In this document: piece after piece, positions 10,901 to 18,033 of the stretch
Numbering within the stretch: the stretch's first letter is position 1
How the letters are laid out: each line of letters opens with the position of its first letter
Origin: an uncultured Verrucomicrobiales bacterium
GTDB lineage: Bacteria; Verrucomicrobiota; Verrucomicrobiia; Verrucomicrobiales; Akkermansiaceae
DNA length: 53,650 nt
Direction of reading: 5' to 3'
Assembly (NCBI GenBank): GCA_937916505.1
Contig: CALFSW010000085.1
Location: 1 to 53,650, forward strand
Translations under genes and position numbers: made by a program
Notes under the pieces: model-generated
What the model was told of the DNA's origin: nothing
What the model saw: the letters and a program-made list of their open reading frames with translations, nothing else
Database searches by the model: none

Positions 10901-11010
10901 TCGACGCCCAGTCCGCCTCCTACTCCAAGGAAAAAGACGCCCGCCAACTTGCCCTCGCCGACCTTTCCCAAATTCTCTTCAGCCTCAACGAATTCATCTA
11001 TCTCCCATGA
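7927..11010 (+). CDS. PSCyt1-DUF1549-DUF1553 exported cytochrome-like protein with internal glycan-binding-like domain
   Basis: This is a 1027-residue exported protein. A short signal peptide (HGLAFIFLASSSFG) follows the ATG. The PSCyt1 motif CLKCHG is at residues 49-54, with the typical EPEMPPKKAKL segment after it. DUF1549 carries CARCHDH at about residue 350. A domain at about nt 9375-9760 includes RIEALTHP and KGKGPGRAANGNF and has a relative in the protein at 30699. DUF1553 follows, with GRGIVATPNDFGLQ and HPELLDHLAQNL. Its TGA overlaps the ATG of the next gene (ATGA at 11007-11010), so the pair is probably translationally coupled. Codons are strongly biased to C or G at the third position, more so than in the paralogue at 1833. 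Confidence 0.94.
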   Translation: MPKLVHGLAFIFLASSSFGDPLPADHAGRMKAGTALFQKTIRPALIENCLKCHGDEKTRSGFDLSSRELLLEGGETDDAINLENPEKSYLLTLIRHQEEPEMPPKKAKLPDSLIADFQKWIALGAPYDKPLLVKDRSKPTAMQVTQSDRDFWSFKPLANPTPPKTNNPWPKSDLDRFVLAKLSENKLAPNPPAADHARIRRAYLSLIGLPPTPAQLAAALSKPHAQLIDELLASPHYGERWARHWLDAARFAESHGFEQDYNRKFAFHYRDFVIKALNSDMPWDQFVRWQLAGDEIAPDNPLAMMATGFLGAGVFPTQLTEKEFESARYDELDDMAATTGTAMLGLTIGCARCHDHKFDPIPVKDYYQFVSIFTTTIRSEIDVPLDSEVYRSNLENWQQLHKTTEDALKSYETHPDTTKAFHRWLKTKATTKLSASDWNVIDFTRTTSNQAATTLTQQPDGAVLASGKTPAKETYTLQAKPGPQNIRHLRIEALTHPSMKGKGPGRAANGNFSLTDLKITVSSPGKKEKAIKLSSAKATHEQNKSNLSAASSFDSDTNSTGWAVDAGGLGKDQAAVFELAEPLLLEEESTLQFHLKFATNTQHTLGRFRISTSDKPSPPVKVGGGKNLRLENALKALATGRLTEEQRQALFEVFTQSDPQWTKLSAAVQKSLAAKPKPSVAKVQVTSEGFPPTKHHADGRGFPHFYPQTHHLSRGDANQKKGVAKPAFLQVLTRNGKSSADWQEAPPADWTRTSYRRRSLANWMTDVENGAGHLLARVVVNRVWHHHFGRGIVATPNDFGLQGALPTHPELLDHLAQNLIANGWNLKSLHREILLSSTWLQSSDPSPEKTTLDPDNKFLWRFTPRRLEAEVIRDSILSAAGQLDVKMFGPGTLDQSHRRRSIYFMIKRSDLVPMMQVFDQPEPLASQGSRPSTTIAPQALLFMNNAQVVKWARTLATNLDASTPENSVRDLYLRTLGRPPTATELRDNLSFLDAQSASYSKEKDARQLALADLSQILFSLNEFIYLP

Positions 11011-12440
11011 ACGAATCCGACTTTTACACTCGACGTCATTGGCTCCAAACCGCCGGAGCCGGATTTGGCAGCCTCGGCCTCACCACCCTCCTCGCCCAGG
11101 AAGGCCTTCTTGGCACCGATGCCTCCGACCCCCTCGCCGCCAAAAAAGGTCACTTTCCCGGCAAGGCCAAGTCCGTCATCTGGCTCTTCATCAATGGCGG
11201 CCCCAGCCAGGTCGACACCTGGGACTACAAACCGGAGCTCGAAAAAATGGACGGCAAGGAACTCGCCGGCTTCGACAAGAAGACCGGCTTCTTCGCCAAT
11301 GCCGTCGGCCCCCTGATGAAGTCTCCCTTCGAATTCACCCCGCGCGGCCAATGCGGCAAAATGGTTTCCTCGATCTTTCCCAAGCTCGGTGAACACGTTG
11401 ACAAAATGGCCTTCATCCACTCCGGCCACACCGAGTCAAACAACCACAGCCCCGCCCTCTTCATGATGAACAGCGGGCAACCCCGCATGGGCCTTCCCTG
11501 CGTCGGCTCTTGGGCCACCTACGGACTGGGCAGCGAAAGCCGCGACCTCCCCGCCTTCGTCGTCATGTCCGACCCCCTCAACCGCGGGCTCCCCAAAGGC
11601 CACGCCGCCAACTGGGGTGCCGGCTTCCTCCCAAGCGTCTATCAAGGCACCTGGCTCAAGCCCAAAGGCGACCCCATCGAAAACCTCAAACGCCCCGCCC
11701 ACATGAACGACGGCCAGCAGCTCCGTCAACTCGCCCTCCTGAAAAAACTCAACGGGCAACACATCGAAACCCGCCCCGGCGACGTCGAACTCGAAGCCCG
11801 CATCAAAAGCTTCGAGCTTGCCTACCGCATGCAGACCGCCGCGCCCGAAGCCTTCGACATCAACCTCGAGCCCGAGCACATCAAGAAGCTCTACGGCGTC
11901 GGCGAAAAACGTTGCGACCACTTCGCCCGCCAATGCCTCACCGCCCGCCGCATGGTCGAGCGCGGCGTCCGCTTCGTGCAAATTTACTCCGGCGGCATGG
12001 AAAACCAACGCAGCTGGGACGGCCACAGTGACATCAAAGGAAACCACAGCCAATTCGCGGGCGAGACCGACACCCCCATCGCCGGACTTCTCACCGATCT
12101 CGAACAACGCGGCCTCCTCGATGACACCCTCGTCATCTGGGGCGGCGAGTTCGGACGACTCCCCCTCTCTCAAAAATCCGCAAAACCGGGCCGTGACCAC
12201 AACCCCCATTGCTTCACCACCTGGATGGCCGGCGGAGGCATCAAGGGCGGCGTCAGCTACGGCGAGTCCGATGAAATCGGCCACCACGCCGCCGTCGACA
12301 AAGCGCACGTCAACGACATCCACGCCACCATCCTCAACCAACTCGGCTTCGATCACGAAAAACTCACCTACACTTACAACGGCCGCCGCTTCCGCCTCAC
12401 CGACGTCGGCGGCAAAGTCATCAAACCCATCCTGGCCTGA
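11007..12440 (+). CDS. DUF1501 Tat-exported protein (coupled to 7927-11010)
   Basis: This is a 477-residue protein. The start is the ATG at 11007, which overlaps the stop of the cytochrome gene by four bases. The frame is open much further upstream (to 10395), but that stretch is only a GC-rich shadow of the preceding gene. A Tat-type leader (TRRHWLQTAGAGFGSLGL) is followed by WLFINGGPSQVDTWDYKPE, IWGGEFGRLP and GRDHNPHCFTTWMAGGG, the DUF1501 metal-site motifs. It closely resembles the protein at 5227 in organisation. Coupling to the cytochrome gene suggests both products are needed in similar amounts. The reaction is unknown. Confidence 0.94.
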   Translation: MNESDFYTRRHWLQTAGAGFGSLGLTTLLAQEGLLGTDASDPLAAKKGHFPGKAKSVIWLFINGGPSQVDTWDYKPELEKMDGKELAGFDKKTGFFANAVGPLMKSPFEFTPRGQCGKMVSSIFPKLGEHVDKMAFIHSGHTESNNHSPALFMMNSGQPRMGLPCVGSWATYGLGSESRDLPAFVVMSDPLNRGLPKGHAANWGAGFLPSVYQGTWLKPKGDPIENLKRPAHMNDGQQLRQLALLKKLNGQHIETRPGDVELEARIKSFELAYRMQTAAPEAFDINLEPEHIKKLYGVGEKRCDHFARQCLTARRMVERGVRFVQIYSGGMENQRSWDGHSDIKGNHSQFAGETDTPIAGLLTDLEQRGLLDDTLVIWGGEFGRLPLSQKSAKPGRDHNPHCFTTWMAGGGIKGGVSYGESDEIGHHAAVDKAHVNDIHATILNQLGFDHEKLTYTYNGRRFRLTDVGGKVIKPILA

Positions 12441-12466
12441 GTTGGAAACTCTCCCTTCGCCCGGCG

Positions 12467-13171
12467 TTATCCCTTCTTCAATCGCAACTCCTTAAACTCC
12501 ACGATCATTCCCTTGTCGTGGAGTTGCAGGGCCAAAAAGCCACTCGTCAACTGCTTGCCCTCCAAGCCATCCCGAAACTCCGAGGCCAGCTTTCCATTGA
12601 TCCAAAATTGAAAGCGGTTTCCCTTCGCCAAAATCCGGCAGGCGTTCCAATCTCCTTTCTTGATCTCCTCCGTTGTGAGCGCACCTTTGATCTTCGCGCT
12701 CGTCCCCTTGCCTTTCTCATCAATCACTAAACGGGTCCCTCTGGGGCAAGGAAACTCGGCCCGACTTCCCTTCCCGAAATGAAAATCCCACGCGCCCAAA
12801 ACGCCGGCGCCAATTCCAACATGTCCAAAGTCGGCATGATATCCTTCAAAGGGACGTTTACCGGTCTTGTCCACGCGCGACCGGATCTCCACCCCTGAAT
12901 TCCCCTTCGTCACCATGCGATAGCTGAATCGCAGCTCAAAATCCTCCAAAGCCTCGTCCCCCGAATAGACCAGGTAAGCCAGCCGGTCCTCTTTCCCTTC
13001 TCCCCGGATCACCCCGTCCTTCACCGTCCAGGCACTCGCCGCTCCCTTCGGAGCCTCCCGCCAGTTCGCCAACGATTTCCCATCGAAGATCGGGGTAAAC
13101 CCCTCCTCCGCAAACGAGGTCGCGATCAGCAGCACCCACAGAACAAAGATCTTTCTCACTTGTTTTTTCAT
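12467..13171 (-). CDS. Secreted single-domain DUF1080 protein
   Basis: This is a 234-residue protein with a signal peptide (KIFVLWVLLIATSFA). Translation probably begins at the ATG at 13171: AGGAG lies four bases upstream (13176-13180) and the start overlaps the preceding gene's TGA by one base. A GTG at 13174 is possible but would sit too close to that site. One DUF1080 domain fills the mature protein, with IFDGKSLANWREAP, GNSGVEIRSRV and WNACRILAKGNRFQFWINGK. DUF1080 is a concanavalin-like fold related to glycan-binding or glycosidase proteins (3-keto-disaccharide hydrolase family); catalytic activity is not certain here. It is co-transcribed with the gene at 13171-14202. Confidence 0.9.
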   Translation of the reverse strand: MKKQVRKIFVLWVLLIATSFAEEGFTPIFDGKSLANWREAPKGAASAWTVKDGVIRGEGKEDRLAYLVYSGDEALEDFELRFSYRMVTKGNSGVEIRSRVDKTGKRPFEGYHADFGHVGIGAGVLGAWDFHFGKGSRAEFPCPRGTRLVIDEKGKGTSAKIKGALTTEEIKKGDWNACRILAKGNRFQFWINGKLASEFRDGLEGKQLTSGFLALQLHDKGMIVEFKELRLKKG

Positions 13172-14202
13172 CACTCTCCTACCTTAACTCTCACAAATTC
13201 CCTCTCTCCATTCCTCCCGGTCTCCAGTCGACCGACTCCGTCACCTTGATCGACAAAATCCGCATTCGTATCGATTTCCCAATTTTCCAAATCAACACTC
13301 TTCTCAAGGAGATAGCTCCGTCCCCCGGCAAAGAAAAACCTCACCATGAGCATCTCTGCGCTCACCTCCAGACCAATCAAGTCAAACACCTTGGGATCGC
13401 TTCCTGCCCGAAGTTCCTCGGCGTTGCTCCGCCCGTCTCCATCAAAATCTCCATCTCCTGTTTGATCGAGATTCCCGAAAAACGAGGCCTCCAGTGTATC
13501 TGACATGCCATCCTGATCGACATCGGATTTCGAATCAGCGGAGAAGTTGTCGAAAGTCACGTCCACCGTGCCATCGGCGATGCCCGCACTCCCAAAAAGC
13601 CCGGTCGATCCTTCAGGATAAAAATCATCAAATCCCGACATCGTTCCGATGGGGGCCGTCAAATCAGCCACCTCAAAAAACTCCACCAGGAACTGCCCCT
13701 GATACCCGTGAAAGACCATTCGGTAGTCTTTCGCGGCATCCAAAGACACCTCCACGGTCTCCAAAATAGACGGTTGTTCGCCATCCACCCGCGACAAATA
13801 CGCGATCCCTTCATCCGTATCGATGGTCGCTGAGTATCCGTTCAAAGTTCCCAGACCGGGCGAGGTCACCCTTGCCAAAATCCCGATATCCTGCTCAAGA
13901 GCCGCATTTACCGCCACGATGTCCACTGACACCCGAAATGCCGTGTGATCAACATCCTCCCGCAGCGCTCCGGATCGTCCCTGCCCCAATGCGCCCGGAT
14001 CCGGCGAAGTCCCGGCCTGAACCCGATAAGAATTTCCACCGGGAAAAGAAAAAGTCGCTGATCCTCCAAATTCCGCCAGCGGATTCAAGCGCGTCCATCC
14101 GGCGTCATCACCATCATCAAAATCATCGACCACCTGCCCCAAACCGGTTGCCCCAAGAAACACCCATCCAAAAACACTCCATCTAAGAGAACAAAAATTC
14201 AT
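13171..14202 (-). CDS. Secreted protein with jelly-roll-like domain and calcium-binding DxDxDG repeats
   Basis: This is a 343-residue exported protein. The signal peptide (WSVFGWVFLGATGLGQ) follows the ATG at 14202. Residues of about 25-215 form a beta-rich, concanavalin-like region (DDFDDGDDAGWTRLNPLAEF near its start, FDNFSADS at its end). Thrombospondin type-3-like calcium repeats follow (DVDQDGMSDTLE, GDGDFDGDGRSNAEEL). The last 75 residues form a small beta domain (RSYLLEKSVDLENWE) that is common at the C-terminus of verrucomicrobial exoproteins. Its stop overlaps the start of the DUF1080 gene, so the two are translationally coupled. A surface or glycan-binding role is plausible; no enzymatic residues were recognised. 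Confidence 0.8.
   Translation of the reverse strand: MNFCSLRWSVFGWVFLGATGLGQVVDDFDDGDDAGWTRLNPLAEFGGSATFSFPGGNSYRVQAGTSPDPGALGQGRSGALREDVDHTAFRVSVDIVAVNAALEQDIGILARVTSPGLGTLNGYSATIDTDEGIAYLSRVDGEQPSILETVEVSLDAAKDYRMVFHGYQGQFLVEFFEVADLTAPIGTMSGFDDFYPEGSTGLFGSAGIADGTVDVTFDNFSADSKSDVDQDGMSDTLEASFFGNLDQTGDGDFDGDGRSNAEELRAGSDPKVFDLIGLEVSAEMLMVRFFFAGGRSYLLEKSVDLENWEIDTNADFVDQGDGVGRLETGRNGEREFVRVKVGE
13176..13180 (-). promoter_or_regulatory. Shine-Dalgarno AGGAG for the DUF1080 gene
   Basis: Read on the minus strand, AGGAG sits four bases before the ATG at 13171, inside the last codons of the upstream gene. Clear Shine-Dalgarno sites are scarce in this window, so it supports the ATG over the GTG three bases earlier. 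Confidence 0.6.
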
Positions 14203-14376
14203 AATTTCAAAAATCAGCCTTCAGTAAGAAGCGTTGCGATCCTCCCGTCAAACTCATTTCCGACCGCCTTCCGGAAACCCACAGGCTCGAAAACGACTCA
14301 AACCTACCCCTTTTTGGGCCTTTCTCGACGCCCTTCTTCTTTGACATCACCGCCCCGTCTGCAAGCCTATCACCCA

Positions 14377-17300
14377 ATGAAAAAGAGTCTTCTCACGGCC
14401 CTCGCCATCCTTGCTCCTCTTTCGCTTCACGCGCAGGAGGCCAAACCAACTTCCGTTCCGATTGAGGAAAGTAAAACCTCGCTCCTCTCCCGCGTCCCAA
14501 ACACGCTGGTTCAGCACGATCCGCAGACCAACTTCCGGCTCTTCCTTCGCTACTCGTCTGACAAAAACATCACCCTGAAGTTCGGCGATCACCCGGTCGA
14601 ACTCCCTGCGGGCGAAAAGGCCACCGCCGACCTCACCTTCGAGCACCTTCCAAATTCCCCCGCTCTCATTCACCTCACCACCTCGGGTGACCCGACCACC
14701 AAGCGCATCGAGGTTCCCAAGTCCACCGTGACTGATGGCAAGGCCGCTTTCAAACCCCTCCCCGGAAAAGACTTCCCCATGGACAGGGCCTTCACCTTGA
14801 TGGCCCGCTTTCAAACCACCTCGAAAAACGGCACCCTCGCCGCCATCGCCCCGGCCCAGGGAAAGTGGGCCGAAGGAGGCAAGACCCTCTATTTCAAAGG
14901 CGGCAAACTCCACTACGATGTTGGCTGGGAAGGTGCCATCAGCGGAGGTGGTAAAATCAATGACGGCAAGGAACACCTCGCTGTTCTCGTCGCCAATGAC
15001 GACGGTGGGGTTCAACTTTACCTCGACGGAAAAGAAGTCGGAGCAAGCGACGACCTCACCTCGAACGATCACAAAGACCACGTCTTCAAAATTGGCTCCA
15101 CCGCATCCGACTTTGGTGGGGATTTCAAGGAAGGTTCGATCGCCCAGGTTCTCTTCTGGAAACGGGACCTCTCCGCCAAGGAAATCAAGACCGCGTCCGA
15201 AAAGAAAATCATCGAACTCAACACTCCTGATTTCCACTGGAAGAACCCCGGCGCCGCACCGACCAACAAAGCAGAACTCGTCAACACCTCCATCCACCCC
15301 GGATACGGCACCACCGTCTCTCTTGCCAAAGCCGAGGGCCTCACACTCCACGAAGCCTGGATCCAGTCGCTTGAAATCTCCAGCCATCAGGACATCGTCA
15401 AAAACCGGGGCGCCGACTCCTTCAAACGAGGCCGCGAAATCTACAACCAGCTCTGCATCACCTGCCACGGCAACGAGAAGATCGAAGGCTCCATCCCGAT
15501 CGCCCTCAAATTCCACGAAGGAAAATTCAAGAACGGCTCCGATCCCTCCCGCATGCACCAGACCCTCACCAAGGGCTACGGCATGATGATGCCCATGCCC
15601 CAATTCTCGACCCGGCAGAAGTACGACGTCATCCACTACATCCGTGAAGAATTCCTCAAAAAGCACAACCCCTCACAACTCAGCAAGGTCGACGAGACCT
15701 ACCTCGCCTCCCTTCCACGTGGAATGTCACAAATGGAGGAAAAGGAATCCAAGAAGACTCCTCCCCCTTACAAACAGATGGACTTCGGAAATTACCTTTT
15801 CTGGACCTACCAAATCGAACCCGGACCGCTTGATACAGACGTCAACATTGCCCAAAAAGGCCTCGCCATCCGCCTCGACGAGGGCCCCGGCGGCATCTCA
15901 AAGGGCAAGGCTTGGGCCGTCTACGATCACGACACCATGCGCCTCGCCGCGGTCTACACCGGCGATCAATTTGTCGACTGGCGTGGCATCGCCTTCGATG
16001 GCTCCCACGGAACCCACACCTCCATCGTCGGAGAACGCATCCTCGTCAACGACGACAAACCCGGCTGGGCCCACCCCGAAACCGGATCCTGGGACCCCAT
16101 CCGGGTGACCGGAAAAGACGGACGTAAGTTCGGCCCGCTTCCGAAGGACTGGGTAAAATTTGAGGGCTTGCAAACGACAACAGCTGGACCACTTCTGACT
16201 TACAAAATTGGAAAAACCACGGTCAAAGAAGCCATCACCATCAGATCAAAAGGTGGATTTCGGCGAACGCTCTGGATTGCGCCCAACAAAGACGTCCTCA
16301 AAGTCAAACTCAGCTCTCACGATGGACCTTCTCCTTCCGCTGATTTCATTGTCGAAGATGGCGCTCTTTGCCTCGAAATTAAAGCTTCGAGAGAGCCACA
16401 AACAGTTTCACTGATCATTCATCCGGATGGAAACATCTCCGTTGAACCTGTCCCCTTCGAACCTTCACTCCCGGATCCTGCGGCAAAATCCCCACCCACC
16501 ATCGTCACCACCAAAATCCAACGCGGTGACGAATCCGGGGCCTTTGCAGTCGATACCCTCACCGTCCCGGTCGCCAACCTCAATCCGCACCATTCCTGGA
16601 TGCGCACCAGTGGATTCGACTTCTACCCCGATGGCAAACGCGCCGCTGTTTGCACCTGGATGGGTGATGTTTGGATCGTCGAAGGCATCGATCAACTCGA
16701 AGGAACCCTCATCTGGAAGCGCATCTGCTCCGGCCTCTTCCAACCGCTCGGCCTCAAGATCATCAATGACAAAATCCATGTCACCTGCCGCGATCAACTC
16801 GCCAAGCTCCACGACACCAACGGCGACGAAACCATCGACCGCATCGAGTGCTTCAACAACGACCACCAGGTCACCGAGCACTTCCACGAATTCGCGATGG
16901 GCTTGCAAACCGACGACAAGGGCAACTTCTACTACGCCAAGTCGGCCCGCCACGCCAAGGACTCCCTCGTCCCCCATCACGGCACTCTTCTCCGCATCTC
17001 GCCCGATGGATATAAAACCGACATCCTCGCCACCGGCTTCCGCGCCGCGAACGGCGTCTGCCTCAATCCAGACGGGACCTTCATCGTCACCGACCAGGAA
17101 GGCCATTGGAACCCCAAGAACCGCATCAACTGGGTCAACGGCGACGGCCCCACCGAGTTCTTCGGCAACATCTACGGTTACTCCCCCGTCACCGACACCG
17201 CCGACTCCGCGATGAAAAATCCCCTCTGCTGGATCACCAACAGCTTCGACCGCTCCCCTTCCGAACTCCTCTGGGTTCCCAAGGATGCCAAGTGGGGCGC

Positions 17301-17871
17301 CCTCAACGGCCAGCTTCTCAACCTCAGTTACGGCTACGGAAAAATCTACGTCGTCCCGCACGAAACGATCGGCGAGCAGCGCCAGGGGGGACTTTGCGAA
17401 CTTCCGCTCAAGCAATTCCCCACCGGCATCATGCGCGGACGCTTCCATCCCGGCGACGGCCAACTCTACGGCTGCGGCATGTTCGCCTGGGCCGGCAGCC
17501 AACGGAAAGCCGGCGGCTTCTACCGCATCAGGAAGACCGGGCAGCCCGCCAACCTTCCCACCAAAATCAATGCCACCAAATCCGGCGTCACCCTCACCCT
17601 CTCCGACCCCGTCGATGCCGGGTCCATCGAGCCTGACGCCTTCCGCATCAAAGCCTGGGACCTCAAGCGAACCAGAAACTACGGTTCCAAACACTACAAC
17701 GAGCGCGAGTGGAAAATAACCAAAGCCGTCCTCAACGGAAACAAAGTCACCCTCACCATCCCCGACCTTGAACCCACCTGGGGCATGTCCATCGAGATGA
17801 AATTGACCGGAAAAAACGGCGAAAAATTCACCCGCCTGATCCACAACTCCATCTTCGAACTCCCGGAGTAA
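14377..17871 (+). CDS. Exported LamG-cytochrome c-DUF6797-like beta-propeller protein
   Basis: This is a 1164-residue exported protein. The ATG at 14377 (MKKSLLTALAILAPLSLHAQ) is preferred over an upstream in-frame ATG at 14314, because a classical signal peptide follows it directly. Residues of about 120-290 resemble a LamG/concanavalin domain (LYLDGKEVG, FWKRDLSAKEI). A cytochrome c domain has CITCH at residues 360-364 and a methionine-rich GMMMPMPQF as possible sixth ligand. Next comes a region I recall as DUF6797 (WRGIAFDGSHGTHTS). From about residue 750 a beta-propeller of the PVC haem-protein type begins (GFDFYPDGKRAAVCTWMGDVW). It was probably made for periplasmic electron transfer linked to sugar oxidation, but no substrate is known. 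Part of the gene (about 16140-16430) is visibly richer in A+T than the rest. Confidence 0.87.
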   Translation: MKKSLLTALAILAPLSLHAQEAKPTSVPIEESKTSLLSRVPNTLVQHDPQTNFRLFLRYSSDKNITLKFGDHPVELPAGEKATADLTFEHLPNSPALIHLTTSGDPTTKRIEVPKSTVTDGKAAFKPLPGKDFPMDRAFTLMARFQTTSKNGTLAAIAPAQGKWAEGGKTLYFKGGKLHYDVGWEGAISGGGKINDGKEHLAVLVANDDGGVQLYLDGKEVGASDDLTSNDHKDHVFKIGSTASDFGGDFKEGSIAQVLFWKRDLSAKEIKTASEKKIIELNTPDFHWKNPGAAPTNKAELVNTSIHPGYGTTVSLAKAEGLTLHEAWIQSLEISSHQDIVKNRGADSFKRGREIYNQLCITCHGNEKIEGSIPIALKFHEGKFKNGSDPSRMHQTLTKGYGMMMPMPQFSTRQKYDVIHYIREEFLKKHNPSQLSKVDETYLASLPRGMSQMEEKESKKTPPPYKQMDFGNYLFWTYQIEPGPLDTDVNIAQKGLAIRLDEGPGGISKGKAWAVYDHDTMRLAAVYTGDQFVDWRGIAFDGSHGTHTSIVGERILVNDDKPGWAHPETGSWDPIRVTGKDGRKFGPLPKDWVKFEGLQTTTAGPLLTYKIGKTTVKEAITIRSKGGFRRTLWIAPNKDVLKVKLSSHDGPSPSADFIVEDGALCLEIKASREPQTVSLIIHPDGNISVEPVPFEPSLPDPAAKSPPTIVTTKIQRGDESGAFAVDTLTVPVANLNPHHSWMRTSGFDFYPDGKRAAVCTWMGDVWIVEGIDQLEGTLIWKRICSGLFQPLGLKIINDKIHVTCRDQLAKLHDTNGDETIDRIECFNNDHQVTEHFHEFAMGLQTDDKGNFYYAKSARHAKDSLVPHHGTLLRISPDGYKTDILATGFRAANGVCLNPDGTFIVTDQEGHWNPKNRINWVNGDGPTEFFGNIYGYSPVTDTADSAMKNPLCWITNSFDRSPSELLWVPKDAKWGALNGQLLNLSYGYGKIYVVPHETIGEQRQGGLCELPLKQFPTGIMRGRFHPGDGQLYGCGMFAWAGSQRKAGGFYRIRKTGQPANLPTKINATKSGVTLTLSDPVDAGSIEPDAFRIKAWDLKRTRNYGSKHYNEREWKITKAVLNGNKVTLTIPDLEPTWGMSIEMKLTGKNGEKFTRLIHNSIFELPE

Positions 17872-17912
17872 CCTTTCCCCGCTGACAGCCTCAACGAGGC
17901 CAACCATCGCAG

Positions 17913-17931
17913 CCCCGGGTAACGCCCGGGG
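17913..17931. repeat. GC-rich perfect hairpin, possibly a REP-like intergenic element
   Basis: Between two haem-protein genes, CCCCGGG (17913-17919) and CCCGGGG (17925-17931) form a perfect 7-bp stem around the loop TAACG. The flanks (CAGCCTCAACGAGGC before, CCCTGAACCGGGCG after) resemble dispersed intergenic elements I recall from Verrucomicrobia and Planctomycetes. No T-tract follows, so it is not a canonical terminator. Only one copy occurs in this window, so the repeat assignment rests on memory. Confidence 0.4.
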
Positions 17932-18033
17932 TCGCGGAAACACGCGAGTCAGAGAGCCCTGAACCGGGCGATTCAATCATTCGATCAACTCATCGCATCC
18001 GCATTGCGATTCACCTTTCACCTCACTCCTTTC

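Noticed and set aside
10395-11006. 204-codon upstream extension of the second DUF1501 gene
   Set aside because: Arg/Pro/His-rich frame over the end of the cytochrome gene; the Tat signal fixes the start at 11007.
16465-17976. Long minus-strand open frame (503 codons) opposite the LamG-cytochrome gene
   Set aside because: It is a mirror of the strong C/G third-position bias of the plus-strand gene; its translation is Gly/Val/Asp/Glu-rich without any recognisable domain.
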